NCBI GenBank assembly: GCA_003184365.1
Contig: NKYR01000040.1
Location: 1-64,000 of the forward strand
Direction of reading: 5' to 3'
Length of the DNA: 64,000 nucleotides
Source of the DNA: Evernia prunastri
Lineage: Eukaryota > Ascomycota > Lecanoromycetes > Lecanorales > Parmeliaceae
The number at the start of each line of letters is the position of its first letter. The stretch's first letter is position 1. Below the pieces are notes generated by a model. It did not search any database. It saw nothing but the letters and a program-made list of their open reading frames with translations, and was not told the origin of the DNA. Below are positions 33,052 to 42,659 of the stretch, in pieces. A program made the position numbers and the translations under genes.

Positions 33052-33360
33052 TCATGTACACCTCGGGCAAGATACAAATCTTGACCCTCCATTACAATAC
33101 GGACAAGGCAACCAGCAGGTCTGAGTTTTTCCCGATCCCAAGCAGCCTTGACACTGAGCCACTGCGCCCGGCCCCGGGTGCAAACCCTCCCCGTTACACG
33201 TAATGCACGTTTCCTCTACATATCTGCCGCCACGGCCGTTGCAGCTATTGCAATTGATCCGTGCAATGCCGCTGGCGTTGCAGTTGGGACAAGGTGCCAT
33301 TCTTTCGTTTAGAGAGTTAGGTGGATACTCAGACGAATTAGAAAACCCGGACGGAGGCAT
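33052..33360 (-). CDS. J-less DnaJ-type zinc-finger miniprotein (copy B)
   Basis: Starts at Met 33360 (MPPSGFSNSSEYPP) or at Met 33300 (MAPCPNC); the longer form adds a short Ser/Pro-rich leader. The zinc-finger part has six CxxC units: CPNCNASG, CNSCNGRG, CITCNGEG, CQGCLGSG, CPYCNGG and CPRC, ending directly after the last. Unit order, spacing and the shared NCxxCNGxxGRY segment match copy A, but sequence identity is only moderate, so the duplication is old. No J domain is nearby. The pair lies between an NLR-like gene and a P450 in an accessory region. Function unknown. Confidence 0.7.
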   Translation of the reverse strand: MPPSGFSNSSEYPPNSLNERMAPCPNCNASGIARINCNSCNGRGGRYVEETCITCNGEGLHPGPGAVAQCQGCLGSGKTQTCWLPCPYCNGGSRFVSCPRCT

Positions 33361-34825
33361 ACCTTTTTCTATCAATTTTTAGTGATGTGGCAGAAACTTA
33401 TCTTTGATGCTTTAATTACTGGTCAAAATCTCTGTGCAAGATTCGAATACAGAGAAAGAGAGATAAATCTTGTCGCTGGGTGAAGTAGACTCTTATAGTC
33501 AGAATGACTCAGAATGGGAGAATCCATGTTTGTCCCGAAGAGCAGGCCTTCTCATACTATTAATCCTGCCGTTCGAGTGTACACCAGCTTTCCGTAGATC
33601 CAGCTGCCGTCATGTATGCCTTCATTCTGCGCTGTCAAAGATTTACTGGAAGCGAGACGTGAAAATAATGGGCAGAATACTACGCGTGAGAGCAAACTGC
33701 GGCTCAGCAGTCTTCGTTTGGAAGAAGGATCGTCACCCTTTAGGAGGACTGATCTGATCTGGATTAGTGGGAGCATCAATTCAGGAGGCCTAGACTGGGG
33801 ACAGGGAGTTTACATAGCCTGCGCCGTCGTTCGTGAGTCCAGCTCTTGCTGGGCACTGCATTCAACAAGTGTGTCGTTCTGATTCCCTGGAGTCAGCACA
33901 GGTCACACTCTCAAAGGAATACCTATCAATCCTCCGTCAGCCCATTGACAATGAACCAGTTCCGTGGGCGTTCTCCGAGTAGGCAAAGACAAATTCACGA
34001 TCCTCTTGAGAGGTTTGACCGCGTCTCAAGCACAGCTGGCGCGGATTTGATAATGTATTTTCCTTTAACCACGTCGGCGTGCCGATCTGGTCCTTCAGTC
34101 CTGAGAATCAAACTGCGTCTCTACGAAGGCAACAGAAGGCATCGCGCGGTTCGGATAGCGAGTAATGATTCCCAACTTGCTGTCCCGTACCGAACCGGTC
34201 AACGGGTGACCACCAACCCGTAAATTGGCAAATAAGAAATCCGGTAAGACCGCAGCCTCCTTACCTTCTTCTACAGTCGAGCAGCCATCATAATTTTGTG
34301 ACTTCCTCATGTCTCTCTCAATTATGTTTATGCGTTTTGACTTATCGAATGAAGGCAATTGTGTTGAACAGACTTTGAAAGACTTGGTAAGATCACGCAA
34401 TCGATTCTACTTCAATAAAGGAAAATCACGACGTTGTAAAGTAACGATGTCAAGAACTGCTAGCCATGATAAATACTAGGTTTAATCTTGTACTTGATGA
34501 GTATTGTACTCCAGAGCAACGCCTAAAGCGTCAAGGAGAAGGAGAAGACGGGACGAAAACAGCATGAAACTCAAGAGCGGCGGCCTCAAGCTTGCTTGTG
34601 TTGAAAATCTGAACCAATCTGACCTTGCTTTTGAGATTGGGTTGTAAGACCCCCATCTATATGAGGTTGCTTTTAATGACATCGTATTGGAGCTCACCAC
34701 TTGAGCGCAAGGAGGAGTCGACCAGATGAAAGGAAGCTCGAGGTCGAAGAGTATCTTTTCCAAAAGTAATTGTGTCGAGTGCCTCGACGATCAGTCTGAC
34801 TCCGCACCCAACGAGAGCGAGACCG
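33361..34825. other. Intergenic region without a supported gene
   Basis: Plus frame 33951-34223 (begins MNQFRGRSPSRQRQ) has an ATG but no recognisable content. Several other frames are shadows. Possible 5' region of the zinc-finger gene and 3' region of the P450. Confidence 0.4.
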
Positions 34826-36697
34826 CTAGTCCAACAATACCTTGCAGCCGTCGGCGCTGGAGAGGAAGACGGTCAGCGCTTGCTTCTCTTGCCCTGTCGG
34901 TACAACGGGATAATCTGACGGTAGCCTAATATTTGGGAAACGTTGTATAATTCGAACGACAGCGCAAGATGCTTCCATCAACGCAAAGTCCTCTGTTAAA
35001 CATGATTGTTAGGCTCGCGGTCTTCTCGGGAGAGACATGGGAACTCACTGCCCAGACAAAGCCGAGGCCCACCATGAAAGGGTATGTAACCCCAACCAAT
35101 ATTCGCAAGCGCAGGTCCCTCCCACCTCTCCGGTCGAAAGTCGTCTGCGTCATCGCCGTACAGGTCTTTCCGTCGGTGCAGGTAGTAAGGCACAAAACCT
35201 ACACCAATACCGCGTCGAACGAGCAGTGGAGCGTCGCCGTTCGCTCCTCCGCCGCGAGGCAGCCAAGTGGTTTTTTGGGCTATACGGACATTTATGGGGA
35301 CGGAGGGGTAAAGTCGGAGAGCTATATAGAGAGGTCAGTAGAAGCTCGTCAGTGGGACACTGGGAAACAGGGCGAGAGTCTACGTACTCTCGTTCAATAT
35401 GCACCTAAGATAGGACATCTTTTGGACATGGGTCCTGGTTAGTTCTTGGTCTTCTCCCATGACAGATTGGATCTCGTCGCGAAGACGCTCTAGAGCAGAA
35501 GGGTGGCGGACGAGGAGGAAGCTAGTGCATTTGAGCTTTTAGCTTGACAATTTCCAAAGCATCTCTCATGAATCGCGCAGAGCGGGGAGAGCTATCTAAA
35601 AGTACACGGACTTACAAGGTCCAGGATAATAGGCAGGCGGTGGTGTCTCTTCCAGCCAGTAAGACGTTCACGAGCTGATCGCGAACAAGCGCTGGATCCT
35701 GCATCTCGTCGTACAGATCTTGGATAAAAGCGTAACGATCGGCATCCGGTCCCGTCCTGTTCTTTACTTCCAAAGCTTGCTTGACAAAGACATTGGCGAA
35801 ATCTTTGATCCCTCTACAGGCGGCTTTGTATCTGAATGGACTGTACGCCCAATAGAAGTCTTGCAGCCGCGTTCGAAGCGAGCTTATCCTGGACGCATAA
35901 TCAAAATCTTTAGCAAAACTCTGCCGGGCTTCTTCGAGACCATCGACGGATTGACCAAAGATGAGTGCTGTGGTTGTGGCCAATGTGAAGCGGAATAAGA
36001 ATGGCTGGATATCAACGATACCGCTGGATGATGAAGACAACAGTCCGGCGATTAGATTATCAGTATGCTCGCCAAATCCTCTCAAGTCTTGGTAGTGGCT
36101 TTTGAGGAATGGCCGACGCAATAGTTCTCTGGAATACTTCCAGGCAGGCCCGTCCTGAGTGAATATACCTTCTCCGATGAAAGGCAGCAGAGCTCCGCGT
36201 CGAGAGCCCATACCATAGTCTACGGATATGTTCAGCAAAGAAGGGAAGTCGAGCTTGACGTCACGTACCTTCAAATCTTGTCGACAACATTGCTTCGAGA
36301 TTCTTCGGATCGATGGTTGTGAATCCCATGGCGCCTAGCATTTTTATCATGAAGTTGGGTCCAAGATCATCAATGAATGGCTGTTGGTACGCAAAGAGAC
36401 GGTTGTCGGCAATCGCGGCCAATTGGGCTCGCAGCACGTCAATTCCGAGAGGCCATTTGACGGGAAATTGCACGGTTATGGGCTGACAGCCGCGTTGGTT
36501 GCCGAAGACTGTGTCTGCCTAAGTATATAAGGTCAGATCTGATGATGAACGACTTATAACATACTTACTTCATACTCTTGCCTGCGTTGGTGAAACTTGT
36601 AAATGAAATACGCAAGCACTACTATGAACAATGGAAGATAAAGACCGAGACTCTGTACACCTGTACCTCCCCAAACACTCGAAAGCCAGCCTTCCAT
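34826..36697 (-). CDS. Cytochrome P450, CYP52-like, six exons, intact
   Basis: Model: complement(join(34826..34992, 35049..35321, 35388..35521, 35616..36219, 36269..36518, 36569..36697)), 1,557 nt, 518 aa, all phases consistent. One N-terminal membrane anchor (LYLPLFIVVLAYFIYKF). I-helix AGRDTTA, K-helix E-T-L-R (rebuilt across an intron), PERW motif DDFRPERWEG and heme loop FHGGPRLCLG are all intact. The AGRDTTACLLSW and NVRIAQKTTWLPRGGG blocks are typical of the CYP52-like clan that hydroxylates alkanes and fatty acids at the terminal carbon; that substrate is inference from similarity. It ends 1.8 kb from copy B of the zinc-finger pair and starts about 150 bp from the AT-rich block. The promoter is therefore squeezed against RIP-mutated DNA. 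Confidence 0.85.
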
Positions 36698-36839
36698 GGC
36701 TTTACGTTAAAGTGTCAAGAGCAAGAGACATTTGAAGAATTTCATATGAAGAAGGAGAAAGTGGTTAGAGAATCGGTCACTAGAAGCGTGGTTGGACAAG
36801 AAAATCCCAAAATTTAGTCACTGTGCAATTTACCATACA

Positions 36840-38042
36840 CGACACTAGGGTAGGAGGGGGCTTAAATGGGCTTAGCACGTCCATGCTATTTACTTTACTT
36901 CGTACATTACTACAAGTATACAAACTTTCTCACAACGCTCAAATCATTGAACTGCGCTGTAGAAAGTAGATATATATATTCAAATGCTTAGTAAGACTAG
37001 TATCTCTCTCAATTAACTGTAAAGAACGTCTATATCTCTACAATTATATCGAAAAAGATCAATTAATTTTAATGAGATTATAAACATCACGAATTCAGAA
37101 AGCAGACAATTATGCTTAGATTATCAATTAACATTATGCTCGAACTTATAGACGAGAGATATAGATTTTCTAATAATAAAATAGTTATCGTTTTAAAAGC
37201 GATAATTATATTTATAAAAAAGATAATAGAAAAGCTTAAGCTTCGAACGATACTCGACGAGATACGAAAATTAGTAAGCGACTCGAAGAATAGAGATATT
37301 AATATAAATAAAAAGATTATTTAGATTAAGTATTAAGTATTAAATAAAAACGCTATTTTATCTACGATTAATTATATCAGCGTGTTAAATCGTCTAGACG
37401 ACGATATATTATTTTTACTTCTATCTTCAGCAGTCGAAAAATCGAATTAATTTTATAATAAAACGAATAAGATTATTATATAATTATAAGATGAGATAAT
37501 AAATAAAGCACTAAAAGAAAAGACTTCTGAGAAGATAATTATAATAATTAATAAATATATTAAGAGTATAAATATTATAAAAAAGCAAATCAAAACGACT
37601 AGAAGATTAAAAAGTAATAATATTTATATTATTATATCAGACGAGAAGAAAGTAATCACTCTACGAGAAAATATTAAATAAATAAAACGATTTAATAGCA
37701 AAGTAAGAGTGATCACGAAAAGATATAATATTCTACTTTATAAAGTAAAAACGAACGTCTTAGATATCAAAGATCTCGATGCGATTATTAAATCTATTTA
37801 AAACGAAAACGTAAATACTCTAAGTCTTGATATAGTGTAATTAGAATAAATTGAAATGTTTAAGAAGAATCAGTGAAAGAGATCTCTTATTATCGAGTTA
37901 ACTAGTTTAGAAAAAGTAAATAAAGTCATCGAAAAAGATATCGTTATAGATTCGATATTATATAAATATTATATATATAACAAGCAATGTAGATCGAGAT
38001 AATACTTTGAATACTAACAATATAATTACATATCGAAATTAT
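36840..38042. repeat. AT-rich RIP-mutated repeat block
   Basis: 1.2 kb of extremely AT-rich DNA with Lys/Ile/Asn/Tyr-biased open frames (for example 37112-37324), consistent with a retrotransposon fragment hit by RIP. I cannot recover a family. Confidence 0.7.
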
Positions 38043-38185
38043 TGTCATGGTTCCAGCCTGGGCGCGCTCTCGCCGGAGCCTTAAGTAGTAGAATAGGTCA
38101 TGCCTCCCAGCATGAAATTGGTCTTTTGGCCTAGCGGCCAGCGGGAAGCACTAGAAAACCTATTCACTAAGGCTGAACCGTGACA
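38043..38185. mobile_element. Short LTR- or MITE-like insert with inverted ends
   Basis: 143-bp GC-balanced island. The left end TGTCATGGTTCCAGCC and right end GGCTGAACCGTGACA are inverted with one substitution and one indel, and show TG...CA. The flanking pentamers (ATTAT and GATAT) are not identical, so a target duplication is not proven. It resembles the ends of the solo LTRs near 2.8-3.3 kb (TGTCA.../...TGACA) but is shorter. Confidence 0.6.
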
Positions 38186-38311
38186 GATATATATTACACA
38201 GCGTTATTATTGATTGTATATAACGAAGTTGAAATTCGAAAATTTTTCAAAATCTTCGAAATAGAGCTGAAGAAAGTAAATAAAAATTTGATAAATTTAA
38301 ACTTGAAGTAC

Positions 38312-38434
38312 GTATACAATAACGATTACGTCTATTTAAAGCTTATAATTACTTACGTTGAAATCGTTATATATAACTCTCTATTTCACATTAGTTATAT
38401 ATATTATATAGAGTTATTACACGTTGTATAAGAG
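38312..38434 (+). repeat. Inverted repeat, heavily mutated arm
   Basis: This arm is the inverted counterpart of 38506-38627. Read against that arm, nearly all differences are C-to-T or G-to-A on this side (CTATCTGAAGC to CTATTTAAAGC, TTGCGTT to TTACGTT, CGTCATAT to CGTTATAT), the RIP direction. Confidence 0.75.
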
Positions 38435-38505
38435 AATTTTAAAATATTTACGAATTTTTCGCGCGAAATTTTCAAAAAGTAAACAAAAATTTACGAACTC
38501 GAGTA

Positions 38506-38627
38506 CTCTACACAACGTGTAATAACTCTGTGTTATATATACAACTAATGTGAAATAGAGAATCATATATGACGATTTCAACGCAAGTAACTATAAGCTT
38601 CAGATAGACGTGATTGTTCTTGTATAC
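38506..38627 (-). repeat. Inverted repeat, less mutated arm
   Basis: Counterpart of 38312-38434 across a 71-nt spacer. It keeps more G and C than its partner. Similarity fades outward beyond 38627. Confidence 0.75.
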
Positions 38628-39189
38628 ATGTCTGAAATCTACGATTTTACGACTTTTTTACCCTCGGTCAAAAATCAAAAAATTCTTCCGGGCCCCGCTG
38701 GAGCCTCCGCCAAGGGTTTTCCAAAGCACTGTACAAGGAGGTGAATGGAAGTGATTTAGGGCTCGCGAAGGTGGTGACCGAGAAACCCAACGTGCAACAA
38801 GTCATCTCTTCATTTACTAGATTAATGGAGGTAATATGTTGGTGGCTCCACTCGATATACTAAACCTTCTCTTCTCTCTATTTACCCAAAATCTTTCGAG
38901 TATAGCTCTCGAATCAGCAACGTCGAACCCGCTCTCGACCACTTTCACGCGAGAATTGACGAGATTATCAAAGACCGACGATCTCGTGATCTAACTATGA
39001 ACATATGGATCTTTTGAATATCGTACGAAGTCCATATTAATTTGCCACTATGAGAGATGGCTACAACACAGTGCGAGCGCTGCAGAGTTTCCCCCAATAA
39101 TCTTATCATTCCCTCCCTCCGCACCCTCACCGTCAATCAGCCAGCGAGCACTGTATGCTATACCCTCCCGTTCATACCGGCTCAAGAAA
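38628..39189. other. Transition from AT-rich block to normal DNA
   Basis: Composition returns to normal after about 38,690. No gene seen. Confidence 0.5.
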
Positions 39190-39470
39190 TCACTTATCAC
39201 CCAACCGGTTACCGGTACCGCTGAACGCCTTGAATTCCTTCTCCTTCTCCAGCGCCGCGCGGACTCGAGAGTTGCTAGCTGCGACACGCCCCACCGTCAG
39301 CACTTGGCCGAATGCAAATGAACCGTCTGTGAACACAAACCGAACACACGGCCAGGCTTGCTGCCATCCTTCTCACCAGTCGTGTACCCCTTTCCGCTAA
39401 AAGGGGTGACGTTCGAAGAACCGCTCCGCTCGACTTTGCCGTCTCTAGTCGTGGCTGATTCATCTGGCAT
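39190..39470 (-). CDS. 69-aa protein with two FSGxG (SHP-like) boxes
   Basis: Model: complement(join(39190..39278, 39350..39470)), 69 aa, with a 71-bp intron (GTGTGT donor, GCTGAC branch site, CGCAG acceptor). Both halves end in a matching box: TPFSGKGYTTG in exon 1 and KAFSGTGNRLGDK in exon 2. The second fits the SHP box (FxGxGxxL) by which Ufd1, p47/Shp1 and Derlins bind the N-domain of Cdc48/p97; the first lacks the final Leu. A basic-acidic helix (RVRAALEKEKEFK) precedes the second box. So a small Cdc48-interacting factor or an inhibitor-like peptide is a reasonable inference, unproven. The gene is too short for most gene finders. Confidence 0.5.
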
Positions 39471-41102
39471 CGTGGCGAGAGGCTGTTGCGACTCCGCTTT
39501 ATGAGGTGTTTTTTCGACGTGGGAGTTGCGTGGAGGGATGGAAGTTTCGGGGAAGGGAAAGGGGCAAAGAAGTCGAGGCTTACTTATGCAACTTTCGAGG
39601 TCACGCAACCCCGCATCTCACATGCAGAATTCGATTGGACTATTGCCTCGATGCAGAAGCCCATGGACGTGACGTCTCGTAACTCGTCAGAGCTCATGCC
39701 TGCGTACGCCTGGCAGAACGTGGCGCCTTTCAGGCTTTTTTCGTTCCTGGATCGTCAATCCAGCTGTTTGCCGAACGTCTGTTCCGCATCATGGGTGCAT
39801 TCTTCGTTGATGCATCGGTCGTGGATAGGGTAAATATCCACCAATGGTATGTATCTGTCCATAGATGAAGTGGCTATGGAAATGCGCAATTCCTCATTTG
39901 GAAGGAAGGGTTACACCAATTCTCAGCCTCATCCATCCGCTGTAATCTAGATTTCAGGGAAAGAAAGAAAGGAAGAGATAAGCAACCAACCAATAACGCA
40001 GACCAGAACACAGTGCGCAAATCGGAATCGTTCAAACCAAAAACCCTCCGCCAACATCAACCACTCGCCGAACACCCTCTCCCCCCCCTCGACGGCAAAC
40101 CCATTAATGAGCATAAGACCAAAGAAACCATCTCGACGTGTCAAATGATCGTCTCATCCCGTCCCATCCCCAAAATAAGCAAAACAAGCAAGCAAGCAAG
40201 CAACACCACCACCCCCAAAACCAAAGACCTCAAATCTCTCAACGCCCGAGTTCCCCAAAGCAGCCACGAGCTATCCACATCTCCTCTCCCCCCCCGCGCG
40301 CGCCAACCCGATCACAGCCACCCTCGATCACAGCGCCCCTCGATCCTCACCCACCCCCCCACCCCTTCCCCCTTCATCCCGGCCGACCTGAATCCAATCC
40401 ATTCCCCCATCCCCCAGCCTGATCCACTTCCTTCCTCCCGTCCGATCCACAATACCAACCTCAAGAGGACTCACCTTCCGCCCAAAGACCCATATCTACC
40501 ACAGTGTGGGACCGCTGGTCAGTGCGCCATCTTCCACGCCATTAGGTTTTTCCAGCCACGGTTCATGCATGCATGCATGTATGCGAGGCTTTTTTCGGCG
40601 GACGATTGGGGACATATATGATCGGGGGACATGCGGACCAGGCATGCAGGAGATTGTATTTATACCTGTTCTGCACCCAGTGAATGGTCTCTTTCATTCG
40701 GTTTTCGTCTTTTCTATGGCTATAGTCACACCTTTTTTATCCCCCGCCCGCCCACGGGCTGTATTTAGTATTCAGCTATCATCATCCATGCCAGGTCTAT
40801 GCCGCAGGGGTTATAGGAGGGCTTTCTTAGCGCTGGGGCATGAGAAAATTGCCTGTTTCGGCCTGTTCAGGTCTGGCAGTGGAACGGTCCAGTCATTCAC
40901 GGACATCGTTCATGTTTTTAATTGTGCTTGATAGTATTCATGTTTTTGTTGTGCTTGATAGGTAGGCATAGAAATGAAGCAACTCCCCCCCCAGCCCATC
41001 TCTCCCCCAAACTAAAGAACCCCCCCAATCGGAATAGACAACCTACAACCCAGTCAGTAAACCCTCCAACTCTAGCAGATTCCGATGTGTTTTTACACTT
41101 AT
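39471..41102. other. Pyrimidine-rich intergenic region
   Basis: Contains long C/T-rich, Pro/Ser/His-rich open frames (40013-40621 and overlaps) that look like low-complexity artefacts, an (AAGC)n tract near 40,185 and a CATG-repeat palindrome at 40,565-40,580. No gene is supported. Confidence 0.4.
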
Positions 41103-41366
41103 CTACACAACCGTCACGTTTCCTCCCCCGTCTCCTCCGAGCCCAGTCCCGTTCCCACCACCGTAACCACTATCACCGCGAACGCTCTCATGCTCCAGCC
41201 AAATCTGCAGCCGCTGATGCTTCCCCAGCAGCGTCCAGCCGCCCGCGTGCTCGGGTGCCCTGAGTGGGGTGTTGATGCAGCTGGTGTGGCGGAGTCTTTC
41301 GTTAGCGATATTGTGTGCGTATGGGGGGAGAGGGAGAGGGAGGTGAGGAGAGGAGCGGATGGTGAG

Positions 41367-41403
<37 letters not shown>

Positions 41404-41985
41404 TGTTTGATTTGGTTTTGTTTTTTTCTGCTTCTTCCAATCTTCGCGAGAAGGAAGGGATAGCAAAGCAAAACAACAACCAAATTGAATAAAACACAAA
41501 AACCATCGAAAACCCCCTCGCACACACATAAAAAAAAAGAAACAAACTCACACCTGCGCCACCCTCAACGCCCTCGCGACGACGACGTGCCAACTCCCCG
41601 CCTCCCTCGACCCCCCCTCGTGCACCATCTCGACCCGGACCCGGCAGCTCCGCCGCGTCCGCTCCACCGGCAGCCGGAACCCGTCGTCCGGGTCCCCGTT
41701 GTGGAAGGCGCCCCAGCTCTCCCGGTCGGGCAGGTTCAGGATGGCGTCGAGGCAGTCGTAGTATTCCGGGCACTTGGTGAAGAAGGTCCGTTTCGGGACG
41801 CAGGTGGGGAGGCGGAGGAGGTGGGGTGGGAAGGAGGAGGGGGAGGAGGTGTGGTTTGTGGGGTTGGTGGTGGGGGTTGTTAGGGTTAGGGGGTTTGTGG
41901 GAGGGGGTAGGGCGTGGGTGAGGAGGGTGAGGGTGTGGAGGAGGAGGAGGAGGGGGAGGGAGGGAGGAAAGAGGGAAGGGGACAT
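41103..41985 (-). CDS. Secreted cysteine protein, intron with a 33-A tract
   Basis: Model: complement(join(41103..41280, 41552..41985)), 203 aa. A strong signal peptide (Leu-rich, ending at THA) is followed by a Thr/Pro-rich linker. The mature domain has TCVPKRTFFTKC, YYDCLDAILNLPD, RRSCRVRVEM, and, across the intron, VAQVCINTPL then GGWTLLG. The order Cys-AI helix, SCxV strand, CI/CV helix end, GGW-type end resembles the protein at 23920-24579, so I group them. The 271-bp intron (GTGAGT donor, GCTAAC branch site, ACCAG acceptor) is long for this genome and contains 33 consecutive T on the coding strand at 41369-41401. The C-terminus is a Gly/Asn tail. Function unknown; an effector or cell-wall role is possible. 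Confidence 0.65.
41369..41401. repeat. 33-bp homopolymer A
   Basis: Uninterrupted A run on the plus strand. It lies inside the intron of the secreted-protein gene, between branch site and donor. Length is likely to vary between strains and between assemblies. Confidence 0.9.
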
Positions 41986-42659
41986 GGTGGCGGGATGCTC
42001 TCTCTAGGTCCTGGGTTGGCTGTCTCCGCGGTGATGATTATCGTAGTATGGGAAGCTTGGAATGGAGGAGAACCCGACATCGAGAGGAGGCAAGGATTTC
42101 AGAATTTCCGTTTGCATTCCGCAAGAGACTCGAGAAGTACAGGGAGAACGACAAAAAAAAGTGGCATCGTCGTGACGGTGGACGCCACATGCATGTCATA
42201 GCTTCGCGGAGTCACGTCAAACAGGGTAGACGCGACCGGCCCACTTCGCGATTTTTCCGATAGCCGTCAACAGTGGCGGAACCGCGCTGTTCTGATAAGC
42301 CACATTCTTGCCATGTTTGTTTCTTGTCGGCTAATCAAAGTATACTGGTTTTGACGCAGCCCGTTTCATAGGAGGGCGGGCGGCTGGCCGTTCGACGCTG
42401 TACTTAGCGTAAAGAAGGGCCGAAAAAAAGGACATTTCGAGATCCTTTTGGTCAGAGCAACCACTTTAAGATGCGCAAGCGCTATCAATTGCGGGAGTGA
42501 ATAGCCGTGGTGAGAATATAAGTCTGCGAGGCGTGGTGTGACGTTTTGCTCGACGTCTCAAGAAGACCGACTTCGGCTCTTCGCCAGATCTTGCACTATC
42601 GATCATCCGCTTTTCTTTCGCTTCTTCTTCTTCACGTCCGTGAGCTATCTTATTCAATC
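41986..42659. other. Spacer between secreted protein and dihydroorotate dehydrogenase
   Basis: Probable promoter of the secreted-protein gene and 3' region of the neighbouring gene; no coding frame beyond shadows. Confidence 0.5.

Noticed and set aside
38043..38185. Calling this island a solo LTR with target duplication
   Set aside because: Flanking pentamers ATTAT and GATAT do not match, so only an LTR-like or MITE-like status is claimed.
37112..38431. AT-rich ORFs in the RIP block
   Set aside because: Lys/Ile/Asn/Tyr bias of AT-rich DNA; no conserved motif.
40013..40621. 202-codon plus-strand ORF
   Set aside because: Pro/Ser/His/Thr-rich translation of C-rich low-complexity DNA, with no domain, signal or splice support.
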